Source of the DNA: Limisphaerales bacterium
GTDB taxonomy: Bacteria; Verrucomicrobiota; Verrucomicrobiia; Limisphaerales; UBA1100
DNA: 64,000 bases
Direction of reading: 5' to 3'
Assembly: GCA_014382585.1 (NCBI GenBank)
Contig: JACNJL010000026.1
Location: forward strand, 62,001-126,000
Shown here: one piece after another, positions 10,047 to 17,735 of the stretch
How the letters are laid out: the number at the start of each line of letters is the position of its first letter
Numbering within the stretch: the stretch's first letter is position 1
Made by a program: the position numbers and the translations under genes
The notes under the pieces: model-generated
Told to the model about the DNA's origin: nothing
What the model saw: only the letters and a program-made list of their open reading frames with translations
Database searches by the model: none

Positions 10047-11345
10047 ATGCGCACAGTGAATATAGGCATAATCGGCGGCGGCACCGTGGGTGGCGGCGTG
10101 GTGCAGGCATTGCGGCGTAATGGCGCGCTGATGGCGAGCCGCCTTGGCGTGCGCTTGCGCGTGGAACGCATCGCTGTGCGGAGCCGTTGCAAGAAGCGCG
10201 CGGTGAAGTTGCCGGCAAATTTATTGACGACCGATTGGCGCGAGATTGTTGAGGATCCAAAAATCGATTTGGTGGTGGAGTTAATGGGCGGCACGACGAC
10301 GGCAAAGGACGTGGTGCTCGCGGCCTTGCGCGCGGGCAAACCGGTGGTGACGGCGAACAAAGCGTTGCTGGCATTTCACGGCGAAAAACTTTTTGCGGCT
10401 TCGGAGAAGAGCGGCGCGAATCTTTATTACGAGGCCAGCGTGGCAGGCGGGATTCCGATCATCAAATTATTACGCGAAGGGCTCATCGGCAATCGCGTCA
10501 CCGAGCTGTACGGCATCCTCAATGGTACGTGCAATTTTATCCTCACGCAAATGCAGGAAGACGGAATGGGCTTCGACGAGGCGGTCGCCGATGCGCAGGC
10601 GCAAGGCTTCGCCGAGGCGGATCCCTCAACGGATGTGGATGGCCACGATGCGGCGCACAAGGTCGGCATTCTCGCTTCGCTCGCGCACGGGTTTTGGGTG
10701 AAGCCCAAGCGCGTGTACACCGAGGGCATCCGCCACGTGACGCCGCAGGATTTGGCGTTTGCCGATCAATTGGGCTATCGCATCAAACTGCTCGGCACGG
10801 TGAAAGCCGCCAAGGATGCGCCGGTGCAGGTGACGATGTATCCGGCGCTTGTCCCCAAAAATCACGTGCTCGCCAGTGTGGGTGGCGTGTACAATGCGAT
10901 TTATTTGAAAGGCGATGTCCTTGGCGACACTTTATATTACGGCCAAGGCGCGGGACAGGACGCCACGGCCAGCGCGGTGTTGGGCGACATCGCGGATGCG
11001 GCGTTGGATTTAAAGCACGATTCGCCCGAGCGCGTGCGCGCTTTCACGCCACACGAAGCCAATGGTGAGGTCGGCGCGATTGATGATGTGGTGAACAGTT
11101 ATTATTTGCGGCTCAATGTGTTGGACCGCCCCGGCGTGCTCAATCAAGTGGCGTCGACTTTAGCCAAAGCCAAAATCAGCATCGCGTCTGTCTTGCAACC
11201 GGAAGGGCAGGAAGGCAAAAATGTTTTGCTCGCGCTGATGCTGCATGCCGCGCCCGAGGCTTCGATGGCGAATGCGCTGAAAGCGATCCGGAAAATTTCC
11301 GCCGTGAAAAAACCCACGATGATTCGAGTAGAAAACTTTGATTAA
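10047..11345 (+). CDS. hom: Homoserine dehydrogenase
   Basis: 432 residues. It reduces aspartate semialdehyde to homoserine with NAD(P)H in the threonine/methionine branch. The N-terminal Rossmann motif is IGIIGGGTVGGGVV. NKALLA, the signature GILNGTCNFILTQM and AEADPSTDVDGHDAAHK mark the substrate domain, and a C-terminal ACT domain (about residues 350-430, RLNVLDRPGVLNQVA) suggests allosteric control by threonine or similar. It is the first gene of a tight four-gene operon; the next start follows the stop with no gap. Confidence 0.97.
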   Translation: MRTVNIGIIGGGTVGGGVVQALRRNGALMASRLGVRLRVERIAVRSRCKKRAVKLPANLLTTDWREIVEDPKIDLVVELMGGTTTAKDVVLAALRAGKPVVTANKALLAFHGEKLFAASEKSGANLYYEASVAGGIPIIKLLREGLIGNRVTELYGILNGTCNFILTQMQEDGMGFDEAVADAQAQGFAEADPSTDVDGHDAAHKVGILASLAHGFWVKPKRVYTEGIRHVTPQDLAFADQLGYRIKLLGTVKAAKDAPVQVTMYPALVPKNHVLASVGGVYNAIYLKGDVLGDTLYYGQGAGQDATASAVLGDIADAALDLKHDSPERVRAFTPHEANGEVGAIDDVVNSYYLRLNVLDRPGVLNQVASTLAKAKISIASVLQPEGQEGKNVLLALMLHAAPEASMANALKAIRKISAVKKPTMIRVENFD

Positions 11346-12428
11346 ATGAGCAGTGAACACAAAAACGCCGCCGGTTGGCGCGGCATCATTCAAGGCTATC
11401 GCGAGCATCTCGCGGTGGGGCTGGAAACGCCGATCATCAGTTTACATGAAGGCAATACGCCGCTCATTCGCGTGCCCAATTTTGTGGAGGCGATCGGCGG
11501 TGCGTTTGATTTATATCTGAAATACGAGGGGCTCAATCCCACCTCATCCTTCAAAGATCGCGGGATGACGATGGCCGTCACCAAAGCCAAGGCACGCGGC
11601 GTGCAGGTGGTCGCCTGCGCCAGCACGGGCAACACCAGCGCGAGCGCTGCCGCATATGCCGCGCGCGCGAAAATGAAATGCGTGGTGCTCATCCCCGAAA
11701 GCAAAATCGCCCGCGGCAAACTTGCCCAAGCGTTGATGTACGGGGCGACCACGCTGCAGATGCCCGGTAACTTTGATGACGCGCTGACGATCGTGCGCGA
11801 GCTGTGCGCCGATGGCGTGGTGGAATCGGTGAACAGCATCAACCCGCATCGGATCGAAGGGCAGAAAACGGCGGCGTTTGAAATCTGCGATGCGCTCGGC
11901 GACGCGCCGGATATGCACGTGCTGCCCGTGGGCAATGCCGGCAATATTTCGGCGTATTGGAAAGGCTACCGCGAATATGCCGACGCCGGAAAAAGCGACA
12001 CGCTGCCGCGTATGATGGGTTTTCAAGCCGCCGGTGCCGCGCCGTTTGTGGAGGACGTGTTTATCGATCACCCCGAAACCATCGCCAGCGCCATTCGCAT
12101 CGGCAAACCCGCCAACTGGCAACCGGCCAAGGCCGCGCTGCAATTTTCCGCCGGCGCGATTGACAAAGTCACCGACGAAGAAATTTTGACTGCGTACCAA
12201 ATGATCAGCGCGCAAGAGGGCATCTTCGTCGAGCCCGCTTCGGCGGCCGCGCTCGCGGGAATCATCAAACTCCAAAGTGCCAATAAAATCGCCGAAGGCA
12301 GCATCGTGGTGGCGACGATGACCGGCCACGGATTGAAAGATCCGGACACCGCTGTGGAGCACGCGAAGGTTAAAGCCACGACGGTGGAACCGAATTTGGA
12401 TGCGGTGAAAGCTGCGATTGGACTGTAA
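11346..12428 (+). CDS. thrC: Threonine synthase
   Basis: 360 residues, typical of the shorter class of threonine synthases. A PLP enzyme converting O-phosphohomoserine to threonine. The PLP lysine is K70 in NPTSSFKDRGM; phosphate and cofactor loops CASTGNTSASAAAYAA and VLPVGNAGNISAYWKG are present. The ATG abuts the TAA of hom (TAAATG), so translation is probably coupled. With hom and lysC it forms most of the aspartate-to-threonine route; asd and thrB are not in the window. Confidence 0.96.
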   Translation: MSSEHKNAAGWRGIIQGYREHLAVGLETPIISLHEGNTPLIRVPNFVEAIGGAFDLYLKYEGLNPTSSFKDRGMTMAVTKAKARGVQVVACASTGNTSASAAAYAARAKMKCVVLIPESKIARGKLAQALMYGATTLQMPGNFDDALTIVRELCADGVVESVNSINPHRIEGQKTAAFEICDALGDAPDMHVLPVGNAGNISAYWKGYREYADAGKSDTLPRMMGFQAAGAAPFVEDVFIDHPETIASAIRIGKPANWQPAKAALQFSAGAIDKVTDEEILTAYQMISAQEGIFVEPASAAALAGIIKLQSANKIAEGSIVVATMTGHGLKDPDTAVEHAKVKATTVEPNLDAVKAAIGL

Positions 12429-12430
12429 CG

Positions 12431-13663
12431 ATGGCTCTCATTGTTCAAAAATATGGCGGGACATCCGTTAAAGATACCGATCGGATCAAAAATGTTGCCG
12501 CGCGGGTTGGCACGTTTCGGCTTCGGGGGGATAAAGTGGTGACGGTTGTTTCGGCGATGGGCGGGGTGACGGATAATCTTGTGAAGATGGCGCGGGAAAT
12601 TAATCCGATGCCCAATAATCGCGAGATGGATATGCTGTTGGCGACCGGCGAGCAGACGACGATTTCGCTGTTGGCGATGGCGTTGCATTCACTGGATATG
12701 CCGGCGGTTTCGTTGACTGGCGCGCAAGCGGGCATCGTGACCGATGGGGTGCACTCGAAAGCAAAAATTCAAAACATCACGCCGGGTCAAGTGCACGCGA
12801 TGCTGGAAAAGGGAAAAGTGGTCATCGTGGCCGGGTTTCAGGGGCAGACGAGTGATGGGCGCATTACCACGCTGGGGCGCGGCGGGTCGGACTTGACGGC
12901 GATTGCTTTGGCTTCGGTGTTGAAAGCGGATTTGTGCCAAATTTATACGGATGTGGATGGCGTGTACACGGCGGACCCGCGGGTGGTGCCGAATGCGCGG
13001 AAGTTGGATGAGATTTCTTATGACGAAATGATGGAGCTGGCCAGCCTCGGCACAAAGGTGATGCAAAGTCGATCAGTGGAATTTGCCAAAAAGTTTAATG
13101 TAAAATTTGAAGTGCGCTCGAGCCTCAACAATAACCCGGGAACAATTGTGATGGAAGAAACTGACAGTATGGAAGCGGTGGTCGTGCGCGGCGTGTCGTT
13201 GGATAGCAATCAGGCGAAGATGACGGTGACGGCGGTGCCGGATAAACCGGGTCACGCGGCGCGGGTGTTCAGCGCGCTGGCGGAGGCGGCAGTGAATGTG
13301 GATATGATTGTGCAAAACGTCAGCCACGGCACGGCCACGCCGGCGACGGATATTTCCTTCACGGCCGATGCCTCGGATTTGCCACGCGCACGGCAGGTGA
13401 TCGCAGATCTCAAAGATGAAATCGGTTACGCCGATGTGGCAGGCGATGAGACGATCGCGAAAGTATCCGTGGTGGGCGTAGGAATGCGCACGCATCCGGG
13501 CGTGGCGGCGAAGGTGTTTGAAACGCTTGGTATTGCAAATATCAACATCGGAATGATTTCCACCAGCGAAATTAAAATCTCGGTGGTGGTGGAGGCCAGC
13601 CGAGGCGAGGAAGCAACGCGCGTGTTGCACGAGGCATTTTTTGGCGACGACAAGGAAGGTTGA
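12431..13663 (+). CDS. lysC: Aspartate kinase
   Basis: 410 residues. It phosphorylates aspartate, the committing step of the aspartate family. The kinase domain opens with VQKYGGTSVKDTDRI, followed by GRGGSDLTAIAL, DVDGVYTADPR and LGTKVMQSRSVEFA. The C-terminal regulatory part has two ACT domains (about residues 265-340 and 345-405), the usual site of lysine/threonine feedback. Two bases separate it from thrC and three from the next gene. Length is standard for the monofunctional enzyme. Confidence 0.97.
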   Translation: MALIVQKYGGTSVKDTDRIKNVAARVGTFRLRGDKVVTVVSAMGGVTDNLVKMAREINPMPNNREMDMLLATGEQTTISLLAMALHSLDMPAVSLTGAQAGIVTDGVHSKAKIQNITPGQVHAMLEKGKVVIVAGFQGQTSDGRITTLGRGGSDLTAIALASVLKADLCQIYTDVDGVYTADPRVVPNARKLDEISYDEMMELASLGTKVMQSRSVEFAKKFNVKFEVRSSLNNNPGTIVMEETDSMEAVVVRGVSLDSNQAKMTVTAVPDKPGHAARVFSALAEAAVNVDMIVQNVSHGTATPATDISFTADASDLPRARQVIADLKDEIGYADVAGDETIAKVSVVGVGMRTHPGVAAKVFETLGIANINIGMISTSEIKISVVVEASRGEEATRVLHEAFFGDDKEG

Positions 13664-13666
13664 ACA

Positions 13667-14716
13667 ATGACCGGTCCCATCAGCAAATTCATTCAGCGCC
13701 ACTACCGCCATTTCAACGCGGCTACGCTGGGGGACGCGGCGGAGGGTTACGCGCGGTTGCTGGAGGGCGGCGGCAAAATGTTTGTTACATTGGCCGGCGC
13801 AATGAGCACGGCGGAGTTGGGGTTGTCGCTGGCGGAGATGATTCGGCGCGACAAAGTGCACGGCATTTGCTGTACGGGCGCCAATCTTGAGGAGGATTTG
13901 TATAACCTTGTTGCGCACGATTTTTATGAGCGCGTGCCGCATTATCGCGACCTCACGCCGGCGGACGAACAGGCGTTACTTGACCGTCATCTCAATCGGG
14001 TTACCGACACCTGCATTCCCGAAGAGGAAGCCATGCGCCGCATTGAACACGCCGTGCTGGCGCTTTGGCAGGAGGCGCAGACGCAGGGTGAGCGGCATTT
14101 CCCGCACGAATACCTGTATCGCCTGCTCAACGAAGAGCGAGTGAAGGCGCATTACCAGATTGATCCGAGGGACTCCTGGTTGGTCGCTGCGGCGGAGAAG
14201 AATCTGCCGCTTTTTGTGCCCGGCTGGGAAGACTCCACGCTGGGCAACATGTTCGTGGGGCATTGTTTGGTCGGTGACCTGGATTTTAATGTCGTTCGTT
14301 CCGGCACAGAGTACATGGGGGCGTTGGCCGATTGGTATTTGCAAACCACCATGGGCCAGTCCGTGCGCGAGTGCGCCGAATCGCAGGCCGATACCGAAAC
14401 CCTGCCCGCCAAGGGCGGCCCTTGCGCAGCGCAGGAAAGCACCGTGGGGTTCTTTCAAATCGGCGGCGGCATTGCGGGCGATTTTCCGATTTGCGTGGTG
14501 CCGATGCTCCATCAAGATCTCAGCTTGGAATGCCCTTGCTGGGCGTACTTCTGCCAGATCAGCGATTCCACCACCAGTTACGGCAGCTATTCCGGCGCCG
14601 TGCCCAATGAGAAAATCACTTGGGGCAAGCTCGAGCCGAACACGCCCAAGTTTGTCATCGAAAGCGACGCCACCATCGTGGCTCCACTCATGTTCGCCCA
14701 CGTGCTGGGCTGGTAA
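13667..14716 (+). CDS. Deoxyhypusine-synthase-like protein (bacterial DHS family)
   Basis: 349 residues of the deoxyhypusine synthase fold. The NAD-binding regions FVTLAGAMSTAELG and ICCTGANLEEDLYN are clear, and the catalytic lysine equivalent is K321 in ITWGKLEPN, matching the WGK of eukaryotic enzymes. Bacteria have no eIF5A, and some bacterial members are reported to make homospermidine from spermidine, so a polyamine aminobutyl-transfer role is likely but unproven here. It is the last gene of the hom-thrC-lysC operon (3-base gap). Its 3' end overlaps the convergent membrane-protein gene by 29 bases. Confidence 0.85.
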   Translation: MTGPISKFIQRHYRHFNAATLGDAAEGYARLLEGGGKMFVTLAGAMSTAELGLSLAEMIRRDKVHGICCTGANLEEDLYNLVAHDFYERVPHYRDLTPADEQALLDRHLNRVTDTCIPEEEAMRRIEHAVLALWQEAQTQGERHFPHEYLYRLLNEERVKAHYQIDPRDSWLVAAAEKNLPLFVPGWEDSTLGNMFVGHCLVGDLDFNVVRSGTEYMGALADWYLQTTMGQSVRECAESQADTETLPAKGGPCAAQESTVGFFQIGGGIAGDFPICVVPMLHQDLSLECPCWAYFCQISDSTTSYGSYSGAVPNEKITWGKLEPNTPKFVIESDATIVAPLMFAHVLGW

Positions 14717-15203
14717 ACCACACCCACGCCAGGACGGCCAGAGCGACGATGCTCGGCCAGCGCACGTAATCAGGCGCAAAGACGATCGCGCCATTGATCA
14801 CCATGAAAAGCAGAAACCCGTGCAGTCCCCAGTTGAGGACGCGGCGGCGGCGCAGATAACTTTCTTCATCACTCCAAAGCCAGGCGGCATCGATGATCCA
14901 CGCGGCCAGAAATGCGTAGTTAAACCAAATACCATAGGGCGCAGACTGGCCGGTGAAGGCAAGGGCGCGTTCGTTGACACTTTGCACGGCGGCGGCATGG
15001 CTCCAGTCGTGTGCAAAATGAAACGCAGCGATCACGTGCCAGAAATAAAAATCGCAACCCATCGCCCACACCCAACGCGTGGCGGGAAAGCGCGGTCGCG
15101 CCCCGTGGGTTTGCAGTAGGAGAAAGGCGCCGAGGAAATAACAGGCCATCGCCAACCAGGCCGTGCCGCGCACTGCCAGGTCAGCAAAATCGGCCGAGGT
15201 CAT
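14688..15203 (-). CDS. Polytopic membrane protein of unknown function
   Basis: 171 residues with about four or five membrane helices (LAMACYFLGAFLLL; FYFWHVIAAFHFA; YGIWFNYAFLAAWIIDAAWLW; GLHGFLLFMVINGAIVF; WPSIVALAVLAWVWF). Histidines and tryptophans at helix ends are frequent, but I see no known cofactor motif. I do not recognise the family. It lies one base after the small helical gene upstream on the same strand, suggesting co-transcription, and its 3' end overlaps the deoxyhypusine-synthase-like gene. Confidence 0.75.
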   Translation of the reverse strand: MTSADFADLAVRGTAWLAMACYFLGAFLLLQTHGARPRFPATRWVWAMGCDFYFWHVIAAFHFAHDWSHAAAVQSVNERALAFTGQSAPYGIWFNYAFLAAWIIDAAWLWSDEESYLRRRRVLNWGLHGFLLFMVINGAIVFAPDYVRWPSIVALAVLAWVWFTSPARGRT

Positions 15204-15204
15204 A

Positions 15205-15432
15205 TCACAACTTCGTGGAGGTATCGGCGCCGGCGTCGCCGCGGCGTTCGAGCTTGATCACACGTTTCTTGATGATCTCCAGCTGCTTGGTCAGTTCGTA
15301 GCTGGCTTCGTAGAGGGCTTCCTGTGTTTCGGTATCGTCCAGTGAGGCGATGGTGGGATTGAGGTCCATCATTTCGAGGGCGATGGTTTTACAACTGGCT
15401 TTGATTTTCTCGCTGGCTTCGGGGCGGGTCAT
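15205..15432 (-). CDS. Small helical hypothetical protein (75 aa)
   Basis: 75 residues from ATG 15432; the frame is open further upstream but only through repeat sequence. Composition is charged and helical (EASEKIKASCKTIALEM; EASYELTKQLEIIKKRVIKLE), suggesting a short coiled coil. No family recognised. The stop is one base before the start of the membrane protein downstream, so they probably form a pair. Confidence 0.6.
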   Translation of the reverse strand: MTRPEASEKIKASCKTIALEMMDLNPTIASLDDTETQEALYEASYELTKQLEIIKKRVIKLERRGDAGADTSTKL

Positions 15433-15440
15433 AGGGGGAA

Positions 15441-15484
15441 TGTCCAACGTCCAATGCCCAATGTCCAAGCAAATCCAAAACCCC
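15441..15484. repeat. CCAATG-type dispersed repeat, left copy flanking the SDR gene
   Basis: An array of TCCAA/CCAATG words on the + strand. Its reverse complement is nearly identical to 16338-16382, with both sharing GGGGTTTTGGATTTGCTTGG. It supplies the apparent N-terminal extension of the small gene beside it, which is why that start was moved downstream. Confidence 0.7.
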
Positions 15485-15499
15485 AATCATCCATTGGGG
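15477..15499 (-). terminator. Rho-independent-type terminator after the SDR gene
   Basis: On the - strand, a 7-bp stem CCCCAAT/ATTGGGG with a 5-base loop is followed by TTTT, starting one base beyond the SDR stop. The stem overlaps the dispersed repeat, so the repeat may have been recruited as a terminator. Confidence 0.5.
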
Positions 15500-15500
15500 T

Positions 15501-16253
15501 TTAGTAGGTCGCTCGTCCGCCGGAAAGGTCAAATACGCCACCCGTGGTGAACGAGCAATCCTCGCTGGCGAGCCATGCGACCATTGCGGCGGCTTCGTCG
15601 ACTTCGCCGAACCGGCTCATCGGGATTTTGCTGAGCATATAGTCGATGTGCTCTTGGGTGCATTGTTCGAGGATCTCGGTTTGGATAACGGCGGGGGTGA
15701 TGCAGTTGACGCGGATGCCGTCGGTGGCGAGTTCTTTGCCGAGGCTTTTGGTGAGGGCGATGACGCCCGCCTTGGCGGCGCTGTAGGCGCTGGCGTTGGG
15801 GTTGCCTTCTTTGCCGGCGATAGAGGCGGTGTTGATGATGCGCCCGTAGCCGCGGTCGCGCATGTGCGGCACGACGGTTCGGCAGCAGAGAAACACGGCG
15901 TTGAGGTCCACATCGATGACGCGGCGAAATTCTTCGACGGGGTATTCCCAAGTAGGATAGTTGCCGCCTGCGATGCCGGCGTTGTTGCAGAGGATATCAA
16001 TGTGGCCGAGCGCGGCGATGGTGTTTTCGGTGGCGGCAACGACGGCGTCAGCATCGGTGAGCTCGACGGGTTGAGTTTCGACAGTGCCGTGTTCGGACAG
16101 CGATGCCTTGGCTTCAGCGGTGGCTTGGGGGTCGATGTCCCAAAGGCTGACGCGGGCGCCGGATTGGAGGAGTCGCCGGGCGATAGCATAGCCAATGCCG
16201 CGGGCGCCACCGGTGACGATGGCGTTTCGATTGGAAAGATCGATTTGGTTCAC
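15501..16253 (-). CDS. Short-chain dehydrogenase/reductase (SDR)
   Basis: 250 residues from GTG 16253 (VNQIDLSNRNAIVTGG), the length of classical SDRs; the ATG at 16295 lies in repeat sequence. It shows the cofactor motif TGGARGIG, NNAG at the end of strand 4, catalytic Ser in INTASIAG and YSAAKAG (YxxxK), and a C terminus ending in the typical DLSGG. An NAD(P)-dependent cytosolic oxidoreductase, resembling 3-oxoacyl-ACP or sugar-alcohol reductases; substrate unknown. The gene is bracketed by an inverted pair of dispersed repeats and has a terminator-like hairpin just after its stop. Confidence 0.92.
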   Translation of the reverse strand: MNQIDLSNRNAIVTGGARGIGYAIARRLLQSGARVSLWDIDPQATAEAKASLSEHGTVETQPVELTDADAVVAATENTIAALGHIDILCNNAGIAGGNYPTWEYPVEEFRRVIDVDLNAVFLCCRTVVPHMRDRGYGRIINTASIAGKEGNPNASAYSAAKAGVIALTKSLGKELATDGIRVNCITPAVIQTEILEQCTQEHIDYMLSKIPMSRFGEVDEAAAMVAWLASEDCSFTTGGVFDLSGGRATY

Positions 16254-16273
16254 GGGCGGAAGATAGTGGAAGG

Positions 16274-16383
16274 TAATCCAATGACCAATCCCCAAATCTC
16301 ACGGAATGATCAACCACCAACCCTCGAGCTTGGTTTTGGGGTTTTGGATTTGCTTGGACTTTGGGCGTTGGGCGTTGGATGTT
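16274..16383. repeat. CCAATG-type dispersed repeat, right copy between SDR and cutA
   Basis: The left arm CCAATGACCAATCCCCAAATC and right arm GGGGTTTTGGATTTGCTTGG...TTGGGCGTTGG form a long imperfect palindrome. The right half (16338-16382) is the inverted twin of 15441-15484. It fills the space between the divergent SDR and cutA starts, so it must contain or tolerate their promoters. Confidence 0.7.
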
Positions 16384-16389
16384 TCCCAA

Positions 16390-16716
16390 ATGCACCACAT
16401 TATTTTTACCACTGCGCCCGATCTTGAGGTGGCTCGTCGTTTGGCGCGGGACGTGATAGAAAACCGGCTGGCGGCGTGTGCGAATCTTGTGCCCGGTGTG
16501 GAATCGCATTATCGGTGGGAGGGCAAAGTGTGTAAGGAATCTGAGGTGTTAATGGTGCTCAAGACTACGGGGGAACAGTTGCCGGCGCTTGAGGCATTTG
16601 TCTTGGCGGAGCATCCATATGACACGCCGGAGTTTGTGGCGCAAACCATCGAAGCAGGTAGTGCGCGGTATTTGGATTGGATTTCCAGATGTGTCGGGCC
16701 GGAGGGCAACCTGTGA
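16390..16716 (+). CDS. cutA: CutA1 divalent-cation tolerance protein
   Basis: 108 residues from ATG 16390, the normal CutA size; an open frame from 16306 is just repeat. A ferredoxin-like trimeric protein, identified by HHIIFTTAPDLEVARRLARD, LAACANLVPGVESHYRWEGK and HPYDTPEFVAQTI. Named for copper tolerance in E. coli, but its real role remains unsettled. The start ATG is at the edge of the dispersed repeat. The next gene follows after 46 bases. Confidence 0.95.
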   Translation: MHHIIFTTAPDLEVARRLARDVIENRLAACANLVPGVESHYRWEGKVCKESEVLMVLKTTGEQLPALEAFVLAEHPYDTPEFVAQTIEAGSARYLDWISRCVGPEGNL

Positions 16717-16762
16717 ATGGCGCACTCTTGACACGTTCGGGCAGAGGGGTAGGGTTCCGCCG

Positions 16763-17725
16763 ATGAATGCTTTTAGACTTTGGATGGCGGTTTGCCTGTT
16801 ATTTAATCTCACCGCCCGCGCGGCGGAAAGCCAACCCATCAACGGTGTGCGCGCAGTGGTGGCCGGCAAGGTGATTACCCAAAGGGATATTATTTTGCGC
16901 GCGGGAAACGTCTACCGGTTAATTCGCGATGCCGACGGCCAACCGGTGAGAGATCTCGAACAGATTTTGACTGAGATGATTAATGAAGCGTTGTTTGTGC
17001 ACAGCATCAAGATTCACGAAAAATACAAAGTGCTGGCCGAACGGCCCGAGCGTGGTGAGGAATTGTTAAATCAGGAAGTTGCCAACATATACGAGAACGA
17101 ACGCGAGGCGATGGTGAACAAACTACGAGCTCAAGGCAAAACCGTAGAGCAACGCATGGCCGAATTGGTGGATGAAGAACTGCTGAGCATCGCGCAGAGT
17201 TTGGTGATTGATTCGGTTCAGGTTTCCCCCGGCGCGGTGGAGCAATACCTAAAAGATCACCCCGAGGAAGCCGGCAAAGGCGAAGCAGTGAAAGCGCATT
17301 GGGTAAGAATCCCAACCGACACCAAAGACATGAACGCCGCCAAAGCCGAAGCACTCGCCGCGGGCCTCAAGTCGGTGGCCGCCGTGGAAAAACTGGCTGA
17401 GCAATACAAGGAAGAAGACAAAGGATCGTTGGGCTGGATTTATGCAAACAAGAGTCAACCCCTGCCGCCGGGCGTCAGCCGCGACAATGCGAACGAGCTG
17501 ATTTCTTTCGGCGAAACCACGGGCCCCACCTCCGGCTCCTGGAAGGATAAAGCTTACTACTACCTAATCTACATTGAGCAATACGAAAAAGACCGGCAAG
17601 TGCCCGGCGAAGAATTGCGCCGCCGCGCCGAGCGACGGTTACTGGATGGGTTGCAAACCAAGGCACTGGAAAAATCAATCAAACGGCTCCGCGAGCAAAT
17701 TTCCTGGCGGCGGATCAATGAGTAG
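16763..17725 (+). CDS. SurA-like periplasmic chaperone / parvulin-type peptidyl-prolyl isomerase
   Basis: 320 residues from ATG 16763, with a signal peptide (FRLWMAVCLLFNLTARAAES). NGVRAVVAGKVITQRDI and ELINEALF-like helices match the SurA N-terminal domain; a parvulin-like segment lies around residues 170-280 (GSLGWIYANKSQPLP, LISFGETTGP), with a short helical tail. Predicted to help outer-membrane protein folding in the periplasm. The rotamase core is shorter than in E. coli SurA, so catalysis is uncertain. Ten bases before the first Sel1-repeat gene, hence likely one operon. Confidence 0.82.
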   Translation: MNAFRLWMAVCLLFNLTARAAESQPINGVRAVVAGKVITQRDIILRAGNVYRLIRDADGQPVRDLEQILTEMINEALFVHSIKIHEKYKVLAERPERGEELLNQEVANIYENEREAMVNKLRAQGKTVEQRMAELVDEELLSIAQSLVIDSVQVSPGAVEQYLKDHPEEAGKGEAVKAHWVRIPTDTKDMNAAKAEALAAGLKSVAAVEKLAEQYKEEDKGSLGWIYANKSQPLPPGVSRDNANELISFGETTGPTSGSWKDKAYYYLIYIEQYEKDRQVPGEELRRRAERRLLDGLQTKALEKSIKRLREQISWRRINE

Positions 17726-17735
17726 AGGGCAGTAA

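Noticed and set aside
13667-14716. Annotation as true deoxyhypusine synthase acting on a translation factor
   Set aside because: Bacteria have no eIF5A substrate; homospermidine synthesis or another aminobutyl transfer is more plausible.
16306-16389. A longer CutA with an N-terminal extension
   Set aside because: These bases are dispersed repeat, and the normal CutA length is reached from ATG 16390.
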